Shown: positions 31,058 through 40,829 of the stretch, piece by piece | How the letters are laid out: each line of letters starts with the position of its first letter | Position numbering within the stretch: the first letter of the stretch is position 1 | Source of the DNA: Amblyomma americanum | Taxonomy: Eukaryota; Arthropoda; Arachnida; Ixodida; Ixodidae | Direction: 5' to 3' | Length of the DNA stretch: 64,000 nt | Assembly (NCBI RefSeq): GCF_052857255.1 | Contig: NC_135505.1 | Coordinates: 30,909,097-30,973,096 of the forward strand | Position numbers and translations under genes: made by a program | Notes under the pieces: model-generated | The model's database searches: none | Seen by the model: the letters and a program-made list of their open reading frames with translations, nothing else | Told to the model about the DNA's origin: nothing

Positions 31058-31860
31058 ATGCACATTACGTTTGCGACCGAGGTACTGTTGAACTCTGATA
31101 TTCCTGGCAGGAAAATTGTTACGCCCACGTAAGAATAATATGGCGACGTGAAGACGGATGCAGTATTCTTGGATTCCGCCAAAGCCTTTGGTAAAGCTCC
31201 CTGCAGTAAGCTCCTCGAAAAGCTTTACGCAGACGGAATCTTACCTTAACGATCTTACCTTATCTAATGTTACCGAGGTTCTTACCTTAGCGATCTTATT
31301 GAACCATGCCTTGACGACCGATTTTAAGACATCCACGTTGACAGCAGGTGTTTCAATGCACTTTCTCATCTGGTGTCCCGCTGGGACCATGTCTGGGGCC
31401 TATTCTGTTTTTCATTTGCATCAATGACAGAGCCAGAGTGATTGATTCTGAAGTTGAAACTTACTATTTGCAGACGACTGCCTACCCGCCGCGGTGGATC
31501 AGTGGTTAGGGCGCTCGGCTACTGATCCGGAGTTCCCGGGTTCGAACCCGACCGCGGCGGCTACGTTTTTATGGAGGAAAAACGCTAAGGCACCCGTGAG
31601 CTGTGCGATTTCAGTGCACGTTAAAGATCGCCAGGTGGTCGAAATTATTCCGTAGCCCTCCACTACGGCACCTCTTCCTTCCTTCTTTCACTCCCTCCTT
31701 TATCTCTTCCCTTACGGCGCGGTTCAGGTGTCCAACGATACAGATACTGCGCCATTTCCTTTGCCCCAAAAAACCAATTATTATTATTATTAGACGACTG
31801 TTTTCCTTATACAACAGCTCACTCCCCAGAGGGTCAAATAAAATTAATCAACAATCCATA
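31058..31860 (+). mobile_element. decayed LINE RT fragment interrupted by a SINE
   Basis: Reads KTDAVFLDSAKAFGKAPCSK, LLEKLYADGI (RT motif with catalytic Asp, compare FLDFAKAFDKVPH), then a degenerate GVPxGTxxGxxxF stretch and, across the SINE, LFADDC and LYNS. Several stops. CR1/Jockey-like RT. Confidence 0.7.
31481..31791 (+). mobile_element. full-length Ruka-like SINE with 9-bp target duplication
   Basis: Head CCGCCGCGGTGGATCAGTGG (A box), GGGTTCGAACCCGACC (B box), body ending CCAATTATTATTATTATT. Flanked by AGACGACTG at 31472-31480 and 31792-31800. Cuts the LFADDC codons of the RT fragment. The best-preserved SINE reference copy in the window. Confidence 0.92.
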
Positions 31861-32017
31861 TAAAATCGGTAACTGGAGCACTGACTGGGGTGTGCTAACA
31901 TTCAGAAGTGCTTGGGACGCACAATACGAAAAGAATTGCAGTATTGCAGTTACGTGTGCTTATGAGCGGAAATGCGAAAGGCTTTGCCTGTCACTTGCTG
32001 TGACTTGCTAAACACTT

Positions 32018-32292
32018 ACTGTCAACGTGGGTGACTTATAAAATCGGTCGTCAAGGTGTGGTTCAATAAGACCGCTAAGGTAAGAACCTCGATAACATCA
32101 GACAAGGTAACATTCCGTCTGCGTGCAGTTTTTCGAGGAGCTTACTGCAGGGAACCTTATCAAAAGCTTTGGCGAAATCCAAGAATACTGCATTCGTCTT
32201 CACGTCGCCATATTATTCTTAGCTGGGGGCACAATTTTTCTGGCAGTAACATCAGAGTTCAAAAGTATCTCGGTCGCAAAAGTAATGTGCAT
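32018..32292 (-). mobile_element. inverted copy of the LINE RT fragment
   Basis: Reverse complement matches 31058-31344 nearly throughout (ATGCACATTAC, AAGAATAATATGGCGACGTG, CAGTATTCTTGGATT, AAGCTCCTCGAAAA, GACCGATTTT). Forms arms of about 275-285 nt around a spacer of about 670 bp. Confidence 0.85.
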
Positions 32293-32396
32293 ACGGGAAT
32301 CTTTAACGTGCACTGACATCGCACAGCACACGGGCGCCTTAGCGTTTTTCCTCCATAAAAACGGAGCCGCCGCGGTCGGGTTCAAATCCGGGCGCG
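32293..32396 (-). mobile_element. Ruka-like SINE head fragment, minus
   Basis: Reverse SINE: ATCTTTAACGTGCACTGACA, CGCACAGCACACGGGCGCC, CCTCCATAAAAACG, CGCGGTCGGGTTC. Abuts the plus-strand SINE that follows head to head. Confidence 0.8.
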
Positions 32397-32740
32397 GCTG
32401 CGGGATTTTATGGAGGCAAAACGCTAAGGCGCCCGTGTGCTGTGCGATGTCAGTACACGTTAAAGATAACCGGGGGGGTAGAAATTATTCCGGAGCCGCC
32501 CACTACGGCACCTCTTCCTTCCTTTCTTCTTTCACTCCCTCCTTTATCCCTTCCCTTACGGCGCGGTTCAGGTGTCCAAATATATATGAGACAGATACTG
32601 CGCCATTTCCTTTCCCCAAAAAAACCAATTATTATTATTATTACTCCTTTATCCCTTCCCTCACGGCGCAGTTCAGGTGTCCAACGATATATGAGACAGA
32701 TACTGCGCCATTTTCTTTAACCCAAAAAACCAATTTTTAA
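32397..32740 (+). mobile_element. Ruka-like SINE plus a tandem partial 3' copy
   Basis: 32397-32642 has the body from TTTTATGGAGGCAAAACGC to CCAATTATTATTATTATTA; 32643-32740 repeats the last ~95 nt (CTCCTTTATCCCTTCCC to CCAATTTTTAATAAA). tRNA head missing on this side. Confidence 0.8.
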
Positions 32741-32799
32741 TAAACTTATTGCAGGATTACAGTTACGTCTGCTTATGAGCGGAAATGCGAAATCCTTTC

Positions 32800-33180
32800 C
32801 CTATCCTTTCTCCCTCTATTTTTCAATTATCGTTTTTCTTTATTTTTGTCATTTTATTTGTTGATATTTATTGTTATTATTTTTGATCTTTGTTTCCCTG
32901 TTTTCTTGTTTTATTGTTATTTTTAGTTTCTTTCATTTATTCAATTTTTATTTCTTTATTCTTCTACACAGAGATGCGACAGCCTCTGTCTGTTCTCCCT
33001 TTCTCGCTTCATTTTTATTATATTTATTTCGTATATTTTTCTAATTTATGTTTTATTCATTTGTATTTATTTCTTATTCTCTATTTTTGTTTTATTTTTA
33101 TTTTCATTCTTTTCATTTCCACTTTATGTTTTTTTCATTACATATATGTTGCTTATTAACTGTTTTAACAGACAGTAAAT
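32800..33180. repeat. T-rich low-complexity stretch
   Basis: Mostly TTTAT/TTTTC on the plus strand; no coding or element signal found. Confidence 0.8.
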
Positions 33181-33186
33181 AAATTG

Positions 33187-33275
33187 GTTATTTGGGGAAA
33201 GGAAAAGGCGCAGTATCCGTCTCCCATCTCGGCAGACACCTGAAGCATGCCGTAATGGAAGGAATAATGGAGGGA
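33187..33275 (-). mobile_element. Ruka-like SINE 3' fragment, minus
   Basis: GGGGAAAGGAAAAGGCGCAG, GTCTCCCATCTCGG, CACCTGAAGC, GGAAGGAATAATGGAGGGA is the reverse of the SINE 3' part. Confidence 0.65.
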
Positions 33276-33533
33276 CATTATAAACTGTTGCGTAATCGAC
33301 TTTTACATTTGCTTTTATTTACTGTTAACTTATGACTGAGAAGTTCATGAGGTCAACATTCTTCCACAAACTTCCGTCTACAACTTCCGTCCACGCCACT
33401 CATGGCCTAAGAAAGGATTACGCCTGAAAAAAAACCTGTTCTCCATCATCCATACTCTATAACTGGAGTGCCGCTTAGCAAATCAGCAGTTGTAAAATAC
33501 CTTGTGGCTAAAATCAGTGATAATCTGAAACAC

Positions 33534-33870
33534 GGCCGCCGCGGTTGGGTTCGAGCCCGGGCACTCCGGATCAGTTAAGGCGCTAGGCTACTGATCCGGA
33601 GTGCCCGGGCCCGAATCCGACCTCTGCGGCAGAGTTTCGATGGAGGTGAAACGTAAAAGGCGACCGTGTGCTGCGGGATGTCAGTGCACGTTTAATATCC
33701 CCAGTTGGTCGAAATGATTCCGGAGCCCTCCACTACGGCACCTCTTTCTTTCTTTCGTTCTTTCTTTCTTCTCTTAGTCCCTCATTTATCCGTTCCCTAA
33801 AGGCGCGGTTCAGGTGTCCAACAATATATGAGACATACTGCGCCATTTCCTTCCCCCAAAGTCAATTTTC
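33534..33870 (+). mobile_element. Ruka-like SINE with inverted-duplicated head
   Basis: Starts with a reversed head (GCCGCCGCGGTTGGGTTCGA) that runs into a plus-oriented head; 20-bp arms 33556-33575 and 33590-33609 are perfect inverse complements. The plus body follows to CCATTTCCTTCCCCCAAAG. Confidence 0.8.
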
Positions 33871-34239
33871 AATTTTCTGAACTGGGATACGCACATTCAG
33901 ACTATTTCACGAGTGCTCTTAAGCCCCTCTTGTGCTTCAGGCGTAAGCGGCCAGACACTGCAATGCAGGTAAAGTTGGCAGCCTATAAGCCTTTGGTGCG
34001 TCGTCGTCCACCGTATGCACCTTGTTTCTGGAACCCAAGCGCCGTAAAACACAACGTAAAATTGAAATAGTTGGCAGTCCAATTTATTTGCGACAGGTGT
34101 AAAAAGAACCGACAGCGCTACAAAAATCATTTTTTGTGGCTTAGAGTCACTTCAGGCGAGGCAATCAGATGCGAGGATAAATTAATTGTATTCAACACAG
34201 AATAATTTCGTTTCACCGGAGCTGTCGCTCTACCAACTG

Positions 34240-34545
34240 GCTGACCGGGGCGGCTACCTTATGGTAGGGCAAGAAAGAATTGATCAATAACTCGAAATTT
34301 AGCAGGGCTGTGATTAGCCAATGGGAGATTTTTTTTGAGGATCAAGACGATTTGGGTATTCTTGAATGCTTCCGTAAAAAGAACTTTTGAAGAGAGCATT
34401 TGAAGTTCTCAATAAATTTATTATCCACAATTTGCTAAAGGTGGAAGTAAAACTCCTCCGGTAGCCTTTCTGGACCAGGGGATGAACCCTTGGTGTCCAG
34501 CGCCTCCTATGTTTCACTTGGCATGGAAGGGCTGTCAGGGCCTCA
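34240..34545 (-). mobile_element. decayed L1-like RT fragment
   Basis: On the minus strand, SSPGPEGLPEEFYFHLQQIV then KKISHWLITAL resembles the SPGPDGLPxEFY and LPxSWxxAxI blocks of L1-type RT. Frameshifts and stops throughout. Confidence 0.5.
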
Positions 34546-34559
34546 TGACAGTCGGCGGC

Positions 34560-35080
34560 GACATGGAGCGATCATTTTAAAAGGGGGGTGGGAAGAAATA
34601 ACATTGCGCGAGGCCGTGTGGCGCGACTGTCCATCGCCGGCGAAATGATTACTGAAGGTACAGAAATGTGTTACCCTAGTGGACAAGTACATTTGGGCGG
34701 CACCAAGAGGAAGCAGCGAGGTCTAGTGAACGAAGCAGAGCATCTCTGGATGTGTGGTAGGACTGCGCCGACAACGCTACGCCACCGCCGACAAGTATGA
34801 GCCAGAAAAGAGACGCTGGCGGCGCTTTTGCGTCTCCTCCCTCCGGGCGCATACGAATGACGGAGTGAGCAGGGTGCACTGTGCAAAACTTGGGCGTCAC
34901 TCTGCGCACCTCGTACGACAGCCGAGCCCACAAGGCGCGTCCAGAGGCGGCGCAATGCAGACGAGAATTGCTTCTTCCGTCGATTCCAAACTCAGAGATC
35001 GCACAAACCACCGAGTTTCGCAAAAGCCCGCGCAAGCCCATCCCTTTTTGACGTCCCATCTCGTGTAATTCGTGTTTAAT
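34560..35080. other. GC-rich anonymous stretch
   Basis: Open on both strands (minus 34676-35137) without recognisable domains; composition resembles other element leaders nearby. No gene supported. Confidence 0.25.
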
Positions 35081-35202
35081 TATGTCGAAGCAGAAATCAC
35101 CCGCTAACATGGATGACTGCACCAGCGGCGTTCGCATGTACGGACAAGGCCTAGAGATTCTTGTAAAAGCTTACACGAAGCACTTTCTACTATCGAACAT
35201 GG

Positions 35203-35414
35203 TACCAGCGCAAGAGACAGGGACGAAGGGAGAAGACAACACGAACGCCGGCTTTTTTTTAGCCTATGCACACTCCTTGTTTTTTTTTTTAATGAATTGG
35301 CAATTATTAAATGTAACGATGGTGGATGGAAGGTAAAAACGTAAAAGCTCTAAAAAATTGTCGGTTCGGCGTTCGTGTTCTCTTCTCCCTTCGTCCTTGT
35401 CTCTTGCGCTGGTA
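35203..35414. mobile_element. 212-bp MITE with ~47-bp terminal inverted repeats
   Basis: TACCAGCGCAAGAGACAGGG...CACGAACGCCG at the left is mirrored with two mismatches at the right (CGGCGTTCGTG...TCTTGCGCTGGTA). AT-rich centre, no ORF. Confidence 0.8.
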
Positions 35415-35600
35415 AAATGTTTCATAATAATGCAAACAACCAACTAGCCCAGCTGTCTACCCTTAGTGACACACTTTCTATGTATAGTTGGGCGTGCAAG
35501 AACCCCCAATGTGCATGTGGTCAAGAAGATGTTCCTCACCTGTTACTGTATTGCCCAGAGCATTAGAGTTTTAGGAGCCGACTGAAGAGAGATTTGACCA
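35415..35600 (+). mobile_element. C-terminal fragment of an RNase-H-type LINE
   Basis: Encodes CACGQEDVPHLLLYCPEH, the CxCGxxxxxxHLLxxCP zinc-binding tail found after RNase H in I-superfamily LINEs. Confidence 0.55.
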
Positions 35601-35894
35601 CCTTAAATAAAAGACCTTTCAGTCTTCAAAAGGCATTAGGTCGATGGCCGACACATACACAACAGAAACGCGCTATCATAGGCCTGAAATCTCACCCAGA
35701 GAAGAGTGGCATCCTCGGCAGGTATTAATTCTTGCTTGTGTAAATATTGTGATTGTTCACCTCGGCTCATGCTGTACAATGTGCAGGCAATCGTGTAAAT
35801 TTATTTATATTATGTATCTGATGTATGCTATATCTTTATTGCAACTGCTCATTGTTCTCTTTGATACCTCGGGTTTGTGGTTTTTATACAGTCT

Positions 35895-36120
35895 AACGTG
35901 ATGAGGACATATCATTATTGCTTACAGTATATCCTCACTTTATGTCATCAGGCAGTATTGTTACAGCGCACTGCCGAGCTGCAGTGCAGTGAGAACACGA
36001 ACTTGAGCGCGCGACTGAGCTGAGGGGGCCCGCTGAATGCTGACCATTACGTGTCGTCCCCGATCCCCGCTTTGGCCTTGTAATAAACGCGTTCCCGTCC
36101 TCGCAACTTCGTATGGATAT
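35895..36120 (+). mobile_element. possible solo LTR
   Basis: TGATGAGGACATATCATTAT start, GC-rich centre and TGTAATAAACGCGTTCCC near the end, the usual R/U5 poly(A) signal layout. No partner copy in the window. Confidence 0.3.
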
Positions 36121-36200
36121 CATTACTTATAGTTTGTTTCTGTAGAAAGACCTACACTGGGGTTACCAGTGGAGCATTTCGCTGTGAACCAGGGTAGAGA

Positions 36201-36454
36201 GTTTTGCGCATGCGCCGTTACGATGGCAACCGGAGAGGCGCAGCAGGTGCGCCATGCAGTTCGCCGTCGCCGCGGCCGCGCGCCGGCTCCACCGTCGGAT
36301 CCGTGCGTGACGACACGCGGATGAGAAGTTGTGCGCATACGCCGATACCATGGTAACCAGAGAAACCCCACAGGTGCGCCGCGCACGTCGTCGCCGCCTC
36401 GCCGCACGGCGCTCCATCACCCGAACCATGCGCCGCATGTGCAGCATTACGTTT
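36201..36454 (+). repeat. CpG-rich tandem duplication, 127-bp period
   Basis: 36201-36327 (GTTTTGCGCATGCGCCG...) and 36328-36454 (GTTGTGCGCATACGCCG...) are diverged copies, each with ATGG.AACC(G/A)GAGA and CAGGTGCGCC.. blocks. Lies about 300 bp upstream of the STPR-like ORF start. Confidence 0.65.
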
Positions 36455-36514
36455 AAAAGGCGGAATGGCGTTTAATGGCTGGCTCTATTTCTGGAATATG
36501 GCGATATGCTTGGT

Positions 36515-36700
36515 TTGAAGCACTCTGGCACGGGTCGGCCCAGTATTACGCTACCTCCGCGATCGGCCCGGGGCATATTCGCGCGGCGCGTCTTTTCTTT
36601 CACTCTTGGCTCTTCTATCCCTTACCTCTCCTACTTTCAGCACGTGGCCGCGAGCGTGGATCGGCTTGAGCCAGTAGGCAGGCCCGTGCACTTTCCTTTG
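36515..36700 (+). repeat. dispersed repeat, copy 1 of 3 (E-box containing)
   Basis: Contains CGATCGGCCCGGGGCATATT, TTTCTTTCACTC, CACGTGGCCGCGAGCG (CACGTG 36641-36646), CTTGAGCCAGTAGGCAGGCCCG. Related copies at 39565-39760 (minus) and 40290-40445 (plus). Identity unknown, possibly LTR-derived. Confidence 0.6.
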
Positions 36701-36752
36701 CTTTCTTCCTGACAGCAGTAGCAGCAGCACCAGCAGCTGTATCACGTTTGAT

Positions 36753-37329
36753 ATGGATGCAGACCCGCCGCGGTGGCACAGTGGTTAGGGCGCTCGGCTA
36801 CTGATCCGTAGTTTCCGGGTTCAAACCCGACCTCGGCGGCTGCGTCTTTATGGAGGCAACACGCTAAGGCACCCGTGGGCTGTGCGATGTCAATGCACGT
36901 TAAGGATCCCCACGTGGTCGAAATTATTCCGGAGCCCTCCACTACGGCACCTCTATCTTCGTTTCTTCTTAACTCCCTCCTTTATCCCTTCCCTTACGGC
37001 GCGGTTCAGGTGTCCAACCATATATGAGACGGATACTGCGCTATTTCCTTTTCCCCAAAACCAATTTAAAACATTTGGATGCAGAGAAGGAGAGTCCAGC
37101 CGCTGCTAAATGGCGGTATAGAAAAGAGAATATTAACTCTTCCGATCCCAAGGTTGTCGTCTGGCACTTGGCTACTCAAGAAAGAGAGAATGAGCGTAAG
37201 AAGGCGAAGAGAGCAGCGCAGACGACCGAACAGAGAGAGGAACGGCTTGCCAAACGGAGATGCCAGACTGCCGAGCGTAATAGGCGGCACATAGCCGCCG
37301 AGATGAAGCCCAATGTTCATCATTGCTAA
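36753..37329 (+). pseudogene. STPR-like basic ORF split at its start by a SINE
   Basis: ATGGATGCAGA (36753-36763) is separated by a SINE from the rest of the frame (37078-37329), which reads AEKESPAAAKWRYRKEN, ENERKKAKRAAQTTEQREER, LAKRRCQTAERNRRHIAAE and stops at 37327. The TPEQRxERLAKRRxQxAERxR pattern is the STPR-type repeat also seen at 13100-13290. STPR repeats are DNA-binding in silk-moth FMBP-1; function here unknown. The SINE removes the start codon from the body. Confidence 0.5.
36764..37075 (+). mobile_element. full-length Ruka-like SINE with 10-bp target duplication
   Basis: CCCGCCGCGGTGGCACAGTGG head, GGTTCAAACCCGACC B box, body to CCAATTTAAAACAT. Flanked by TGGATGCAGA at 36754-36763 and 37076-37085. 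Confidence 0.92.
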
Positions 37330-38408
37330 ACATACAGTGACCACAAGAAGCTCAGCCAGGGAAACGTACCTCTCGCTACGTATAGTCTGGCATAGCCGAG
37401 CTAAGCCACTGCCAATTTTTTTAATGCTTTATGTTAGCATTTCTCGTGCGCCCATTGTATTTGTATTGTGAATTGTGTTTTGTAACTATGCTTTGTTTAG
37501 CGTTACGTAACCAGCTCAAGTGTTTTTCTGTTATTATGTGAAAAGGAGTAGCTGGCGCCACAATCAGACAGAAACAATTCCAGTTATATCTGTGTCAATA
37601 GAAAAAATGGTCGACAGGTAGCCTACATAAAAGCATTTGGTACGAGTGTCCATCTGTGGTGTTTTTGCGCCTGCACTTTTTACGAGAGACATCTTTGCGG
37701 CTCCATTCGTGTGCCTGTACAAATGCAGTGGAGGCTCTCATTAGAGTGTACAATGCAAAAGGATCTGCGTGTGCAGAGGGGGAGTGAAATTTTGAGTGCG
37801 CTAGCACTAGATTCCTCATCGCCGATTTCGCCGATGTTTGTGTGGTCCCTCTTCGACATTGAAAAGCTGGGTGCCACTCGTCTGGGTGGCAGCTGGGCTG
37901 CCTAAGTGCCGCGACATTGCGACGTCATCACAACCTGTCCCTCTGAGTGTGAACAAACTGCCCATCGTGGCAGTTAAGTAATGAACAGTTTCGATAGGTT
38001 GCTCGGGAAGGGCAACCCGTGTTTAACAAGCACTACCGATGCAGAACCTGCCATCGCAAGGCAGCGGCGCATCGCATAACCACTCCACCACTGCGCCAGG
38101 AGGGGTATAAGGACTACCAGGGAACTGTTAATGTAAAGTATAGAGTGATCAATTCCGTATATGTGGGCGTTAGCCTATTAACGATATTGTTTCATACCCT
38201 AAAGGCGGAGCTTATGTGGCCCCTCCAGATTTAGCGCGCTAGCACTAAGGCCTAAAATCATGATTTTTCCGATAATCAATTTAAACTAAAAACAACTAGT
38301 GGTGGCGCACCTATGTCGCATTTGAGCTAGGATAACTCATCTGTCATTTTGTTTTTGTGGCAGCGTCAAGTGGTGAATGTTTCTGACAATGACCACATTG
38401 GAATTAAA

Positions 38409-38709
38409 AAAATGGTTTTTAGGGAAAGGAAATGGCGCAGTATTTGTCTCACGAGCACCTGAACCACACCGTAAGGAAAGGGATAAAGGAGAGAGTGATA
38501 GAAGAAAGGAAGAAAGAAAGAGGTGCCGTAGTGGAGGGCTCCGGAATAATTTCGACCACCTGGGGATCTTTAACGTGCACTGACATCGCACAGCACACGG
38601 GCGCCTTAGCGTTTTTCCTCCATAAAAACGCGGCCGCCGCGGTCTGGTTCGAACCCGGGAACTCCGGGTCAGTAGTCGAGTGCCCTAACCACTGAGCCAC
38701 CGCGGCGGG
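38409..38709 (-). mobile_element. full-length Ruka-like SINE, minus
   Basis: Reverse complement runs from ACCCGCCGCGGTGGCTCAGT through GGGTTCGAACC to the GGCGCAG/CCTTTCCCTAAA 3' end. Target duplication not clear. Confidence 0.9.
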
Positions 38710-39372
38710 TACAGTTACGATGCATAATAAATTAAATAGGCCGTATGCGGATGCCAAGAGAACTTTTTTTGTTATGTCCAATGACTATTCTCAGAGCGCC
38801 TCGCACACACGGCGTGAAGGCCACTCCTCCGATTGGAAACTCGCCCTTATGCGCGTATTATCATAACGCCTCACAACAACTGTTGTGAATGTCAGTAGCA
38901 AGGAGATACAATTATGCATACTTTCTGACTTAGCGGAGATAGTTGTGGCGGTTTATCTGGCAGATCTACGTTCTATAATTATCAATAGTTTCAGATTTCC
39001 ACTTTTTGAAACAATAATTGCCCTGCGCTCTTGATTTTCCACGAAATTGTTCATTTAATTGTTCAAATTGCAAGAAAGTGATAAAAACTCTGGCTGCATT
39101 CCACGCTGTGAAGTTGGTTGGACAGCGAAGCTATGCTGTTAAAAACAAACCCGGCGTTTTTTGCTTGCGTCAACACGAAAACGCAACCGTAATCTTTACC
39201 GAAAAACACGCGGGAAAAAGGAGTGTGCTTCGCATTGTTTGCAGGTGCCGTTGTGATACATTATGCGGTTTGCACTTCGCACGAGGGCTTCGAATGATGT
39301 CAACCCTTTTCGAAGCAGGTGCAAACCGAATGTTTATCGGAACGCGTAGTTGTAATTGTCGACACCGCGCGT

Positions 39373-39445
39373 CGGAGACATTCCCTTACGGTGTGGTGTT
39401 GGTGTCCACCGAGATATGTGAGACAGGCGTCATTTCCTTTAATTA
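39373..39445 (+). mobile_element. decayed Ruka-like SINE 3' fragment
   Basis: ATTCCCTTACGGTGTGGTGT, TGTCCACCGAGATATGTGAG and CATTTCCTTT are the SINE 3' end with several changes; it explains part of the spurious ORF 39018-39614. Confidence 0.5.
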
Positions 39446-39564
39446 TCTCGTCCCACGGGTAAGGCTTCGCGCTGAATGGACGATGACGTTGTTCCGTGGG
39501 CCCCTTGCAAAGCTGCAACACGCTGCTGCTGTTGGTGATAGGAAGAAAGAAAAGAAAAATCCAC

Positions 39565-39760
39565 GGGTCTGCCTACTGGCTCAAGCCGTGCCACGCTCGC
39601 TGCAGCGTGCTTAAAGTAGAAGCGTTAATTAAAAGATAGAAGAGCAAAGATAGAAAGAAAAAGCGCGCGCTAATATGCCCTGAGCTGATCCCGGAGGCAG
39701 TGCGATACCGTGCTGGCCCCTTGTCCGTGGTCGCGTCCCGATCTTAAAGACGGAGCAGAA
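39565..39760 (-). repeat. dispersed repeat, copy 2 of 3
   Basis: Reverse complement matches 36515-36700: CTGCCTACTGGCTCAAGCCG, CCACGCTCGC, GATAGAAGAGC, AATATGCCC. The CACGTG is mutated here. Confidence 0.6.
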
Positions 39761-40170
39761 TTCATTTGCTTATTTTTTATTTTCTATAGTTTTCCTCTGC
39801 TTTTTCTGCGACTGCTTTATGACCAGTATGATGTATGATTTCTATGCTGTATTTTTTGTTCTTTTTGTTTCTTTTTATTTATATGTTTTATGTTTTCATT
39901 ATAACTCCTTATCGTCGTATATAGATATACAATTTCTATGCTGTTTGGTACTTTTCCACTCGTGGGGCTTTTTGCTGCCGACAAGAGGAAAATTTCCTTG
40001 GAGGGTAGAGGTATACAGCTTGGCTGTAAAATATTTTCTGTGCATTCTTCTTGGACTGGGGAGAGGGGCGGCACGCACGAGACAGAAATATATTGTGTAA
40101 TTACGGATAGAAACGAGAGATGAGGATCTAGGAATGTGGCGAGGGCTCCTTGTCTCCGCGTTGCTAAACC

Positions 40171-40285
40171 GTCATCGTCGCTTCTTTCACTCCCTCCTTT
40201 ATCCCTTCCCTTACGGCGCGGTTCAGGTGTCCAACGATATATGAGACAGATACTGCGCCATTTCCTTTCCACCAAAAACCAAAAA
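40171..40285 (+). mobile_element. Ruka-like SINE 3' fragment
   Basis: CACTCCCTCCTTTATCCCTT, CCTTACGGCGCGGTTCAGG, GATATATGAGACAGATACTG, CGCCATTTCC match the SINE 3' half. Confidence 0.8.
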
Positions 40286-40289
40286 CCAA

Positions 40290-40445
40290 AAAAACGCTCG
40301 GACGACGCGGTTGTTGCGACGCGCGTCCTTTCTTTCAATCTTTCCTGTCTATCGCTTTCAACTATCCTACTGTCTGCACGTGGCCACGATTGTTGCTCAG
40401 CTTGAGCCAACGGGCAGGCCCGCGCACTTTCCTTTTGAAGCGAAA
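40290..40445 (+). repeat. dispersed repeat, copy 3 of 3 (E-box containing)
   Basis: CCTTTCTTTCAATC, CTACTGTCTGCACGTGGCC (CACGTG 40377-40382), CTTGAGCCAACGGGCAGGCC, GCACTTTCCTTT match copy 1. Confidence 0.6.
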
Positions 40446-40647
40446 AGCTTCACTACGCCAGCTTTTCGAGCTCTCAGCCCGCAAGTTTTACCTTGAACGT
40501 AGGTAGAGGTAAAACCATGAGCATAACTGGTGGCAGTCAGGTGCGACACATGATGAATCGATAGATAAGGCTGCACCATTTAAATCGGGCGGTGGCTCAA
40601 GGCACCTAGCCATGGTTTTGAAAAAAAAAATGGTTTTGAAAAAAAAT

Positions 40648-40731
40648 GCGCAAAACAGGCAACACCGGAGGGAAACTGGCGATACATGCGCCTGTTTCCT
40701 CTGTCTTCCTCTGGTGTTGGCTGTATTGCGC
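40648..40731. repeat. small foldback element
   Basis: Arms 40648-40671 and 40708-40731 pair with about three mismatches. Preceded by a short direct repeat ATGGTTTTGAAAAAAA. Confidence 0.65.
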
Positions 40732-40829
40732 GTCGTATTTTTAAAAAGAGAAAGGGGATGTCCAAGGCTTAAACAATTGCACAGCGTTCACTTTACTGTG
40801 CGTTTCTTAAACAGTATTTACAAAGGTTT

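Noticed and set aside
31481..31570. tRNA gene candidates at SINE heads (also 36764, 38620-38709, 41628)
   Set aside because: A and B boxes are present but each continues into a SINE body with target duplications; no cloverleaf acceptor stem.
39018..39614. 198-codon plus-strand ORF
   Set aside because: Part of it is a decayed SINE 3' end and part an inverted dispersed repeat; no domain.
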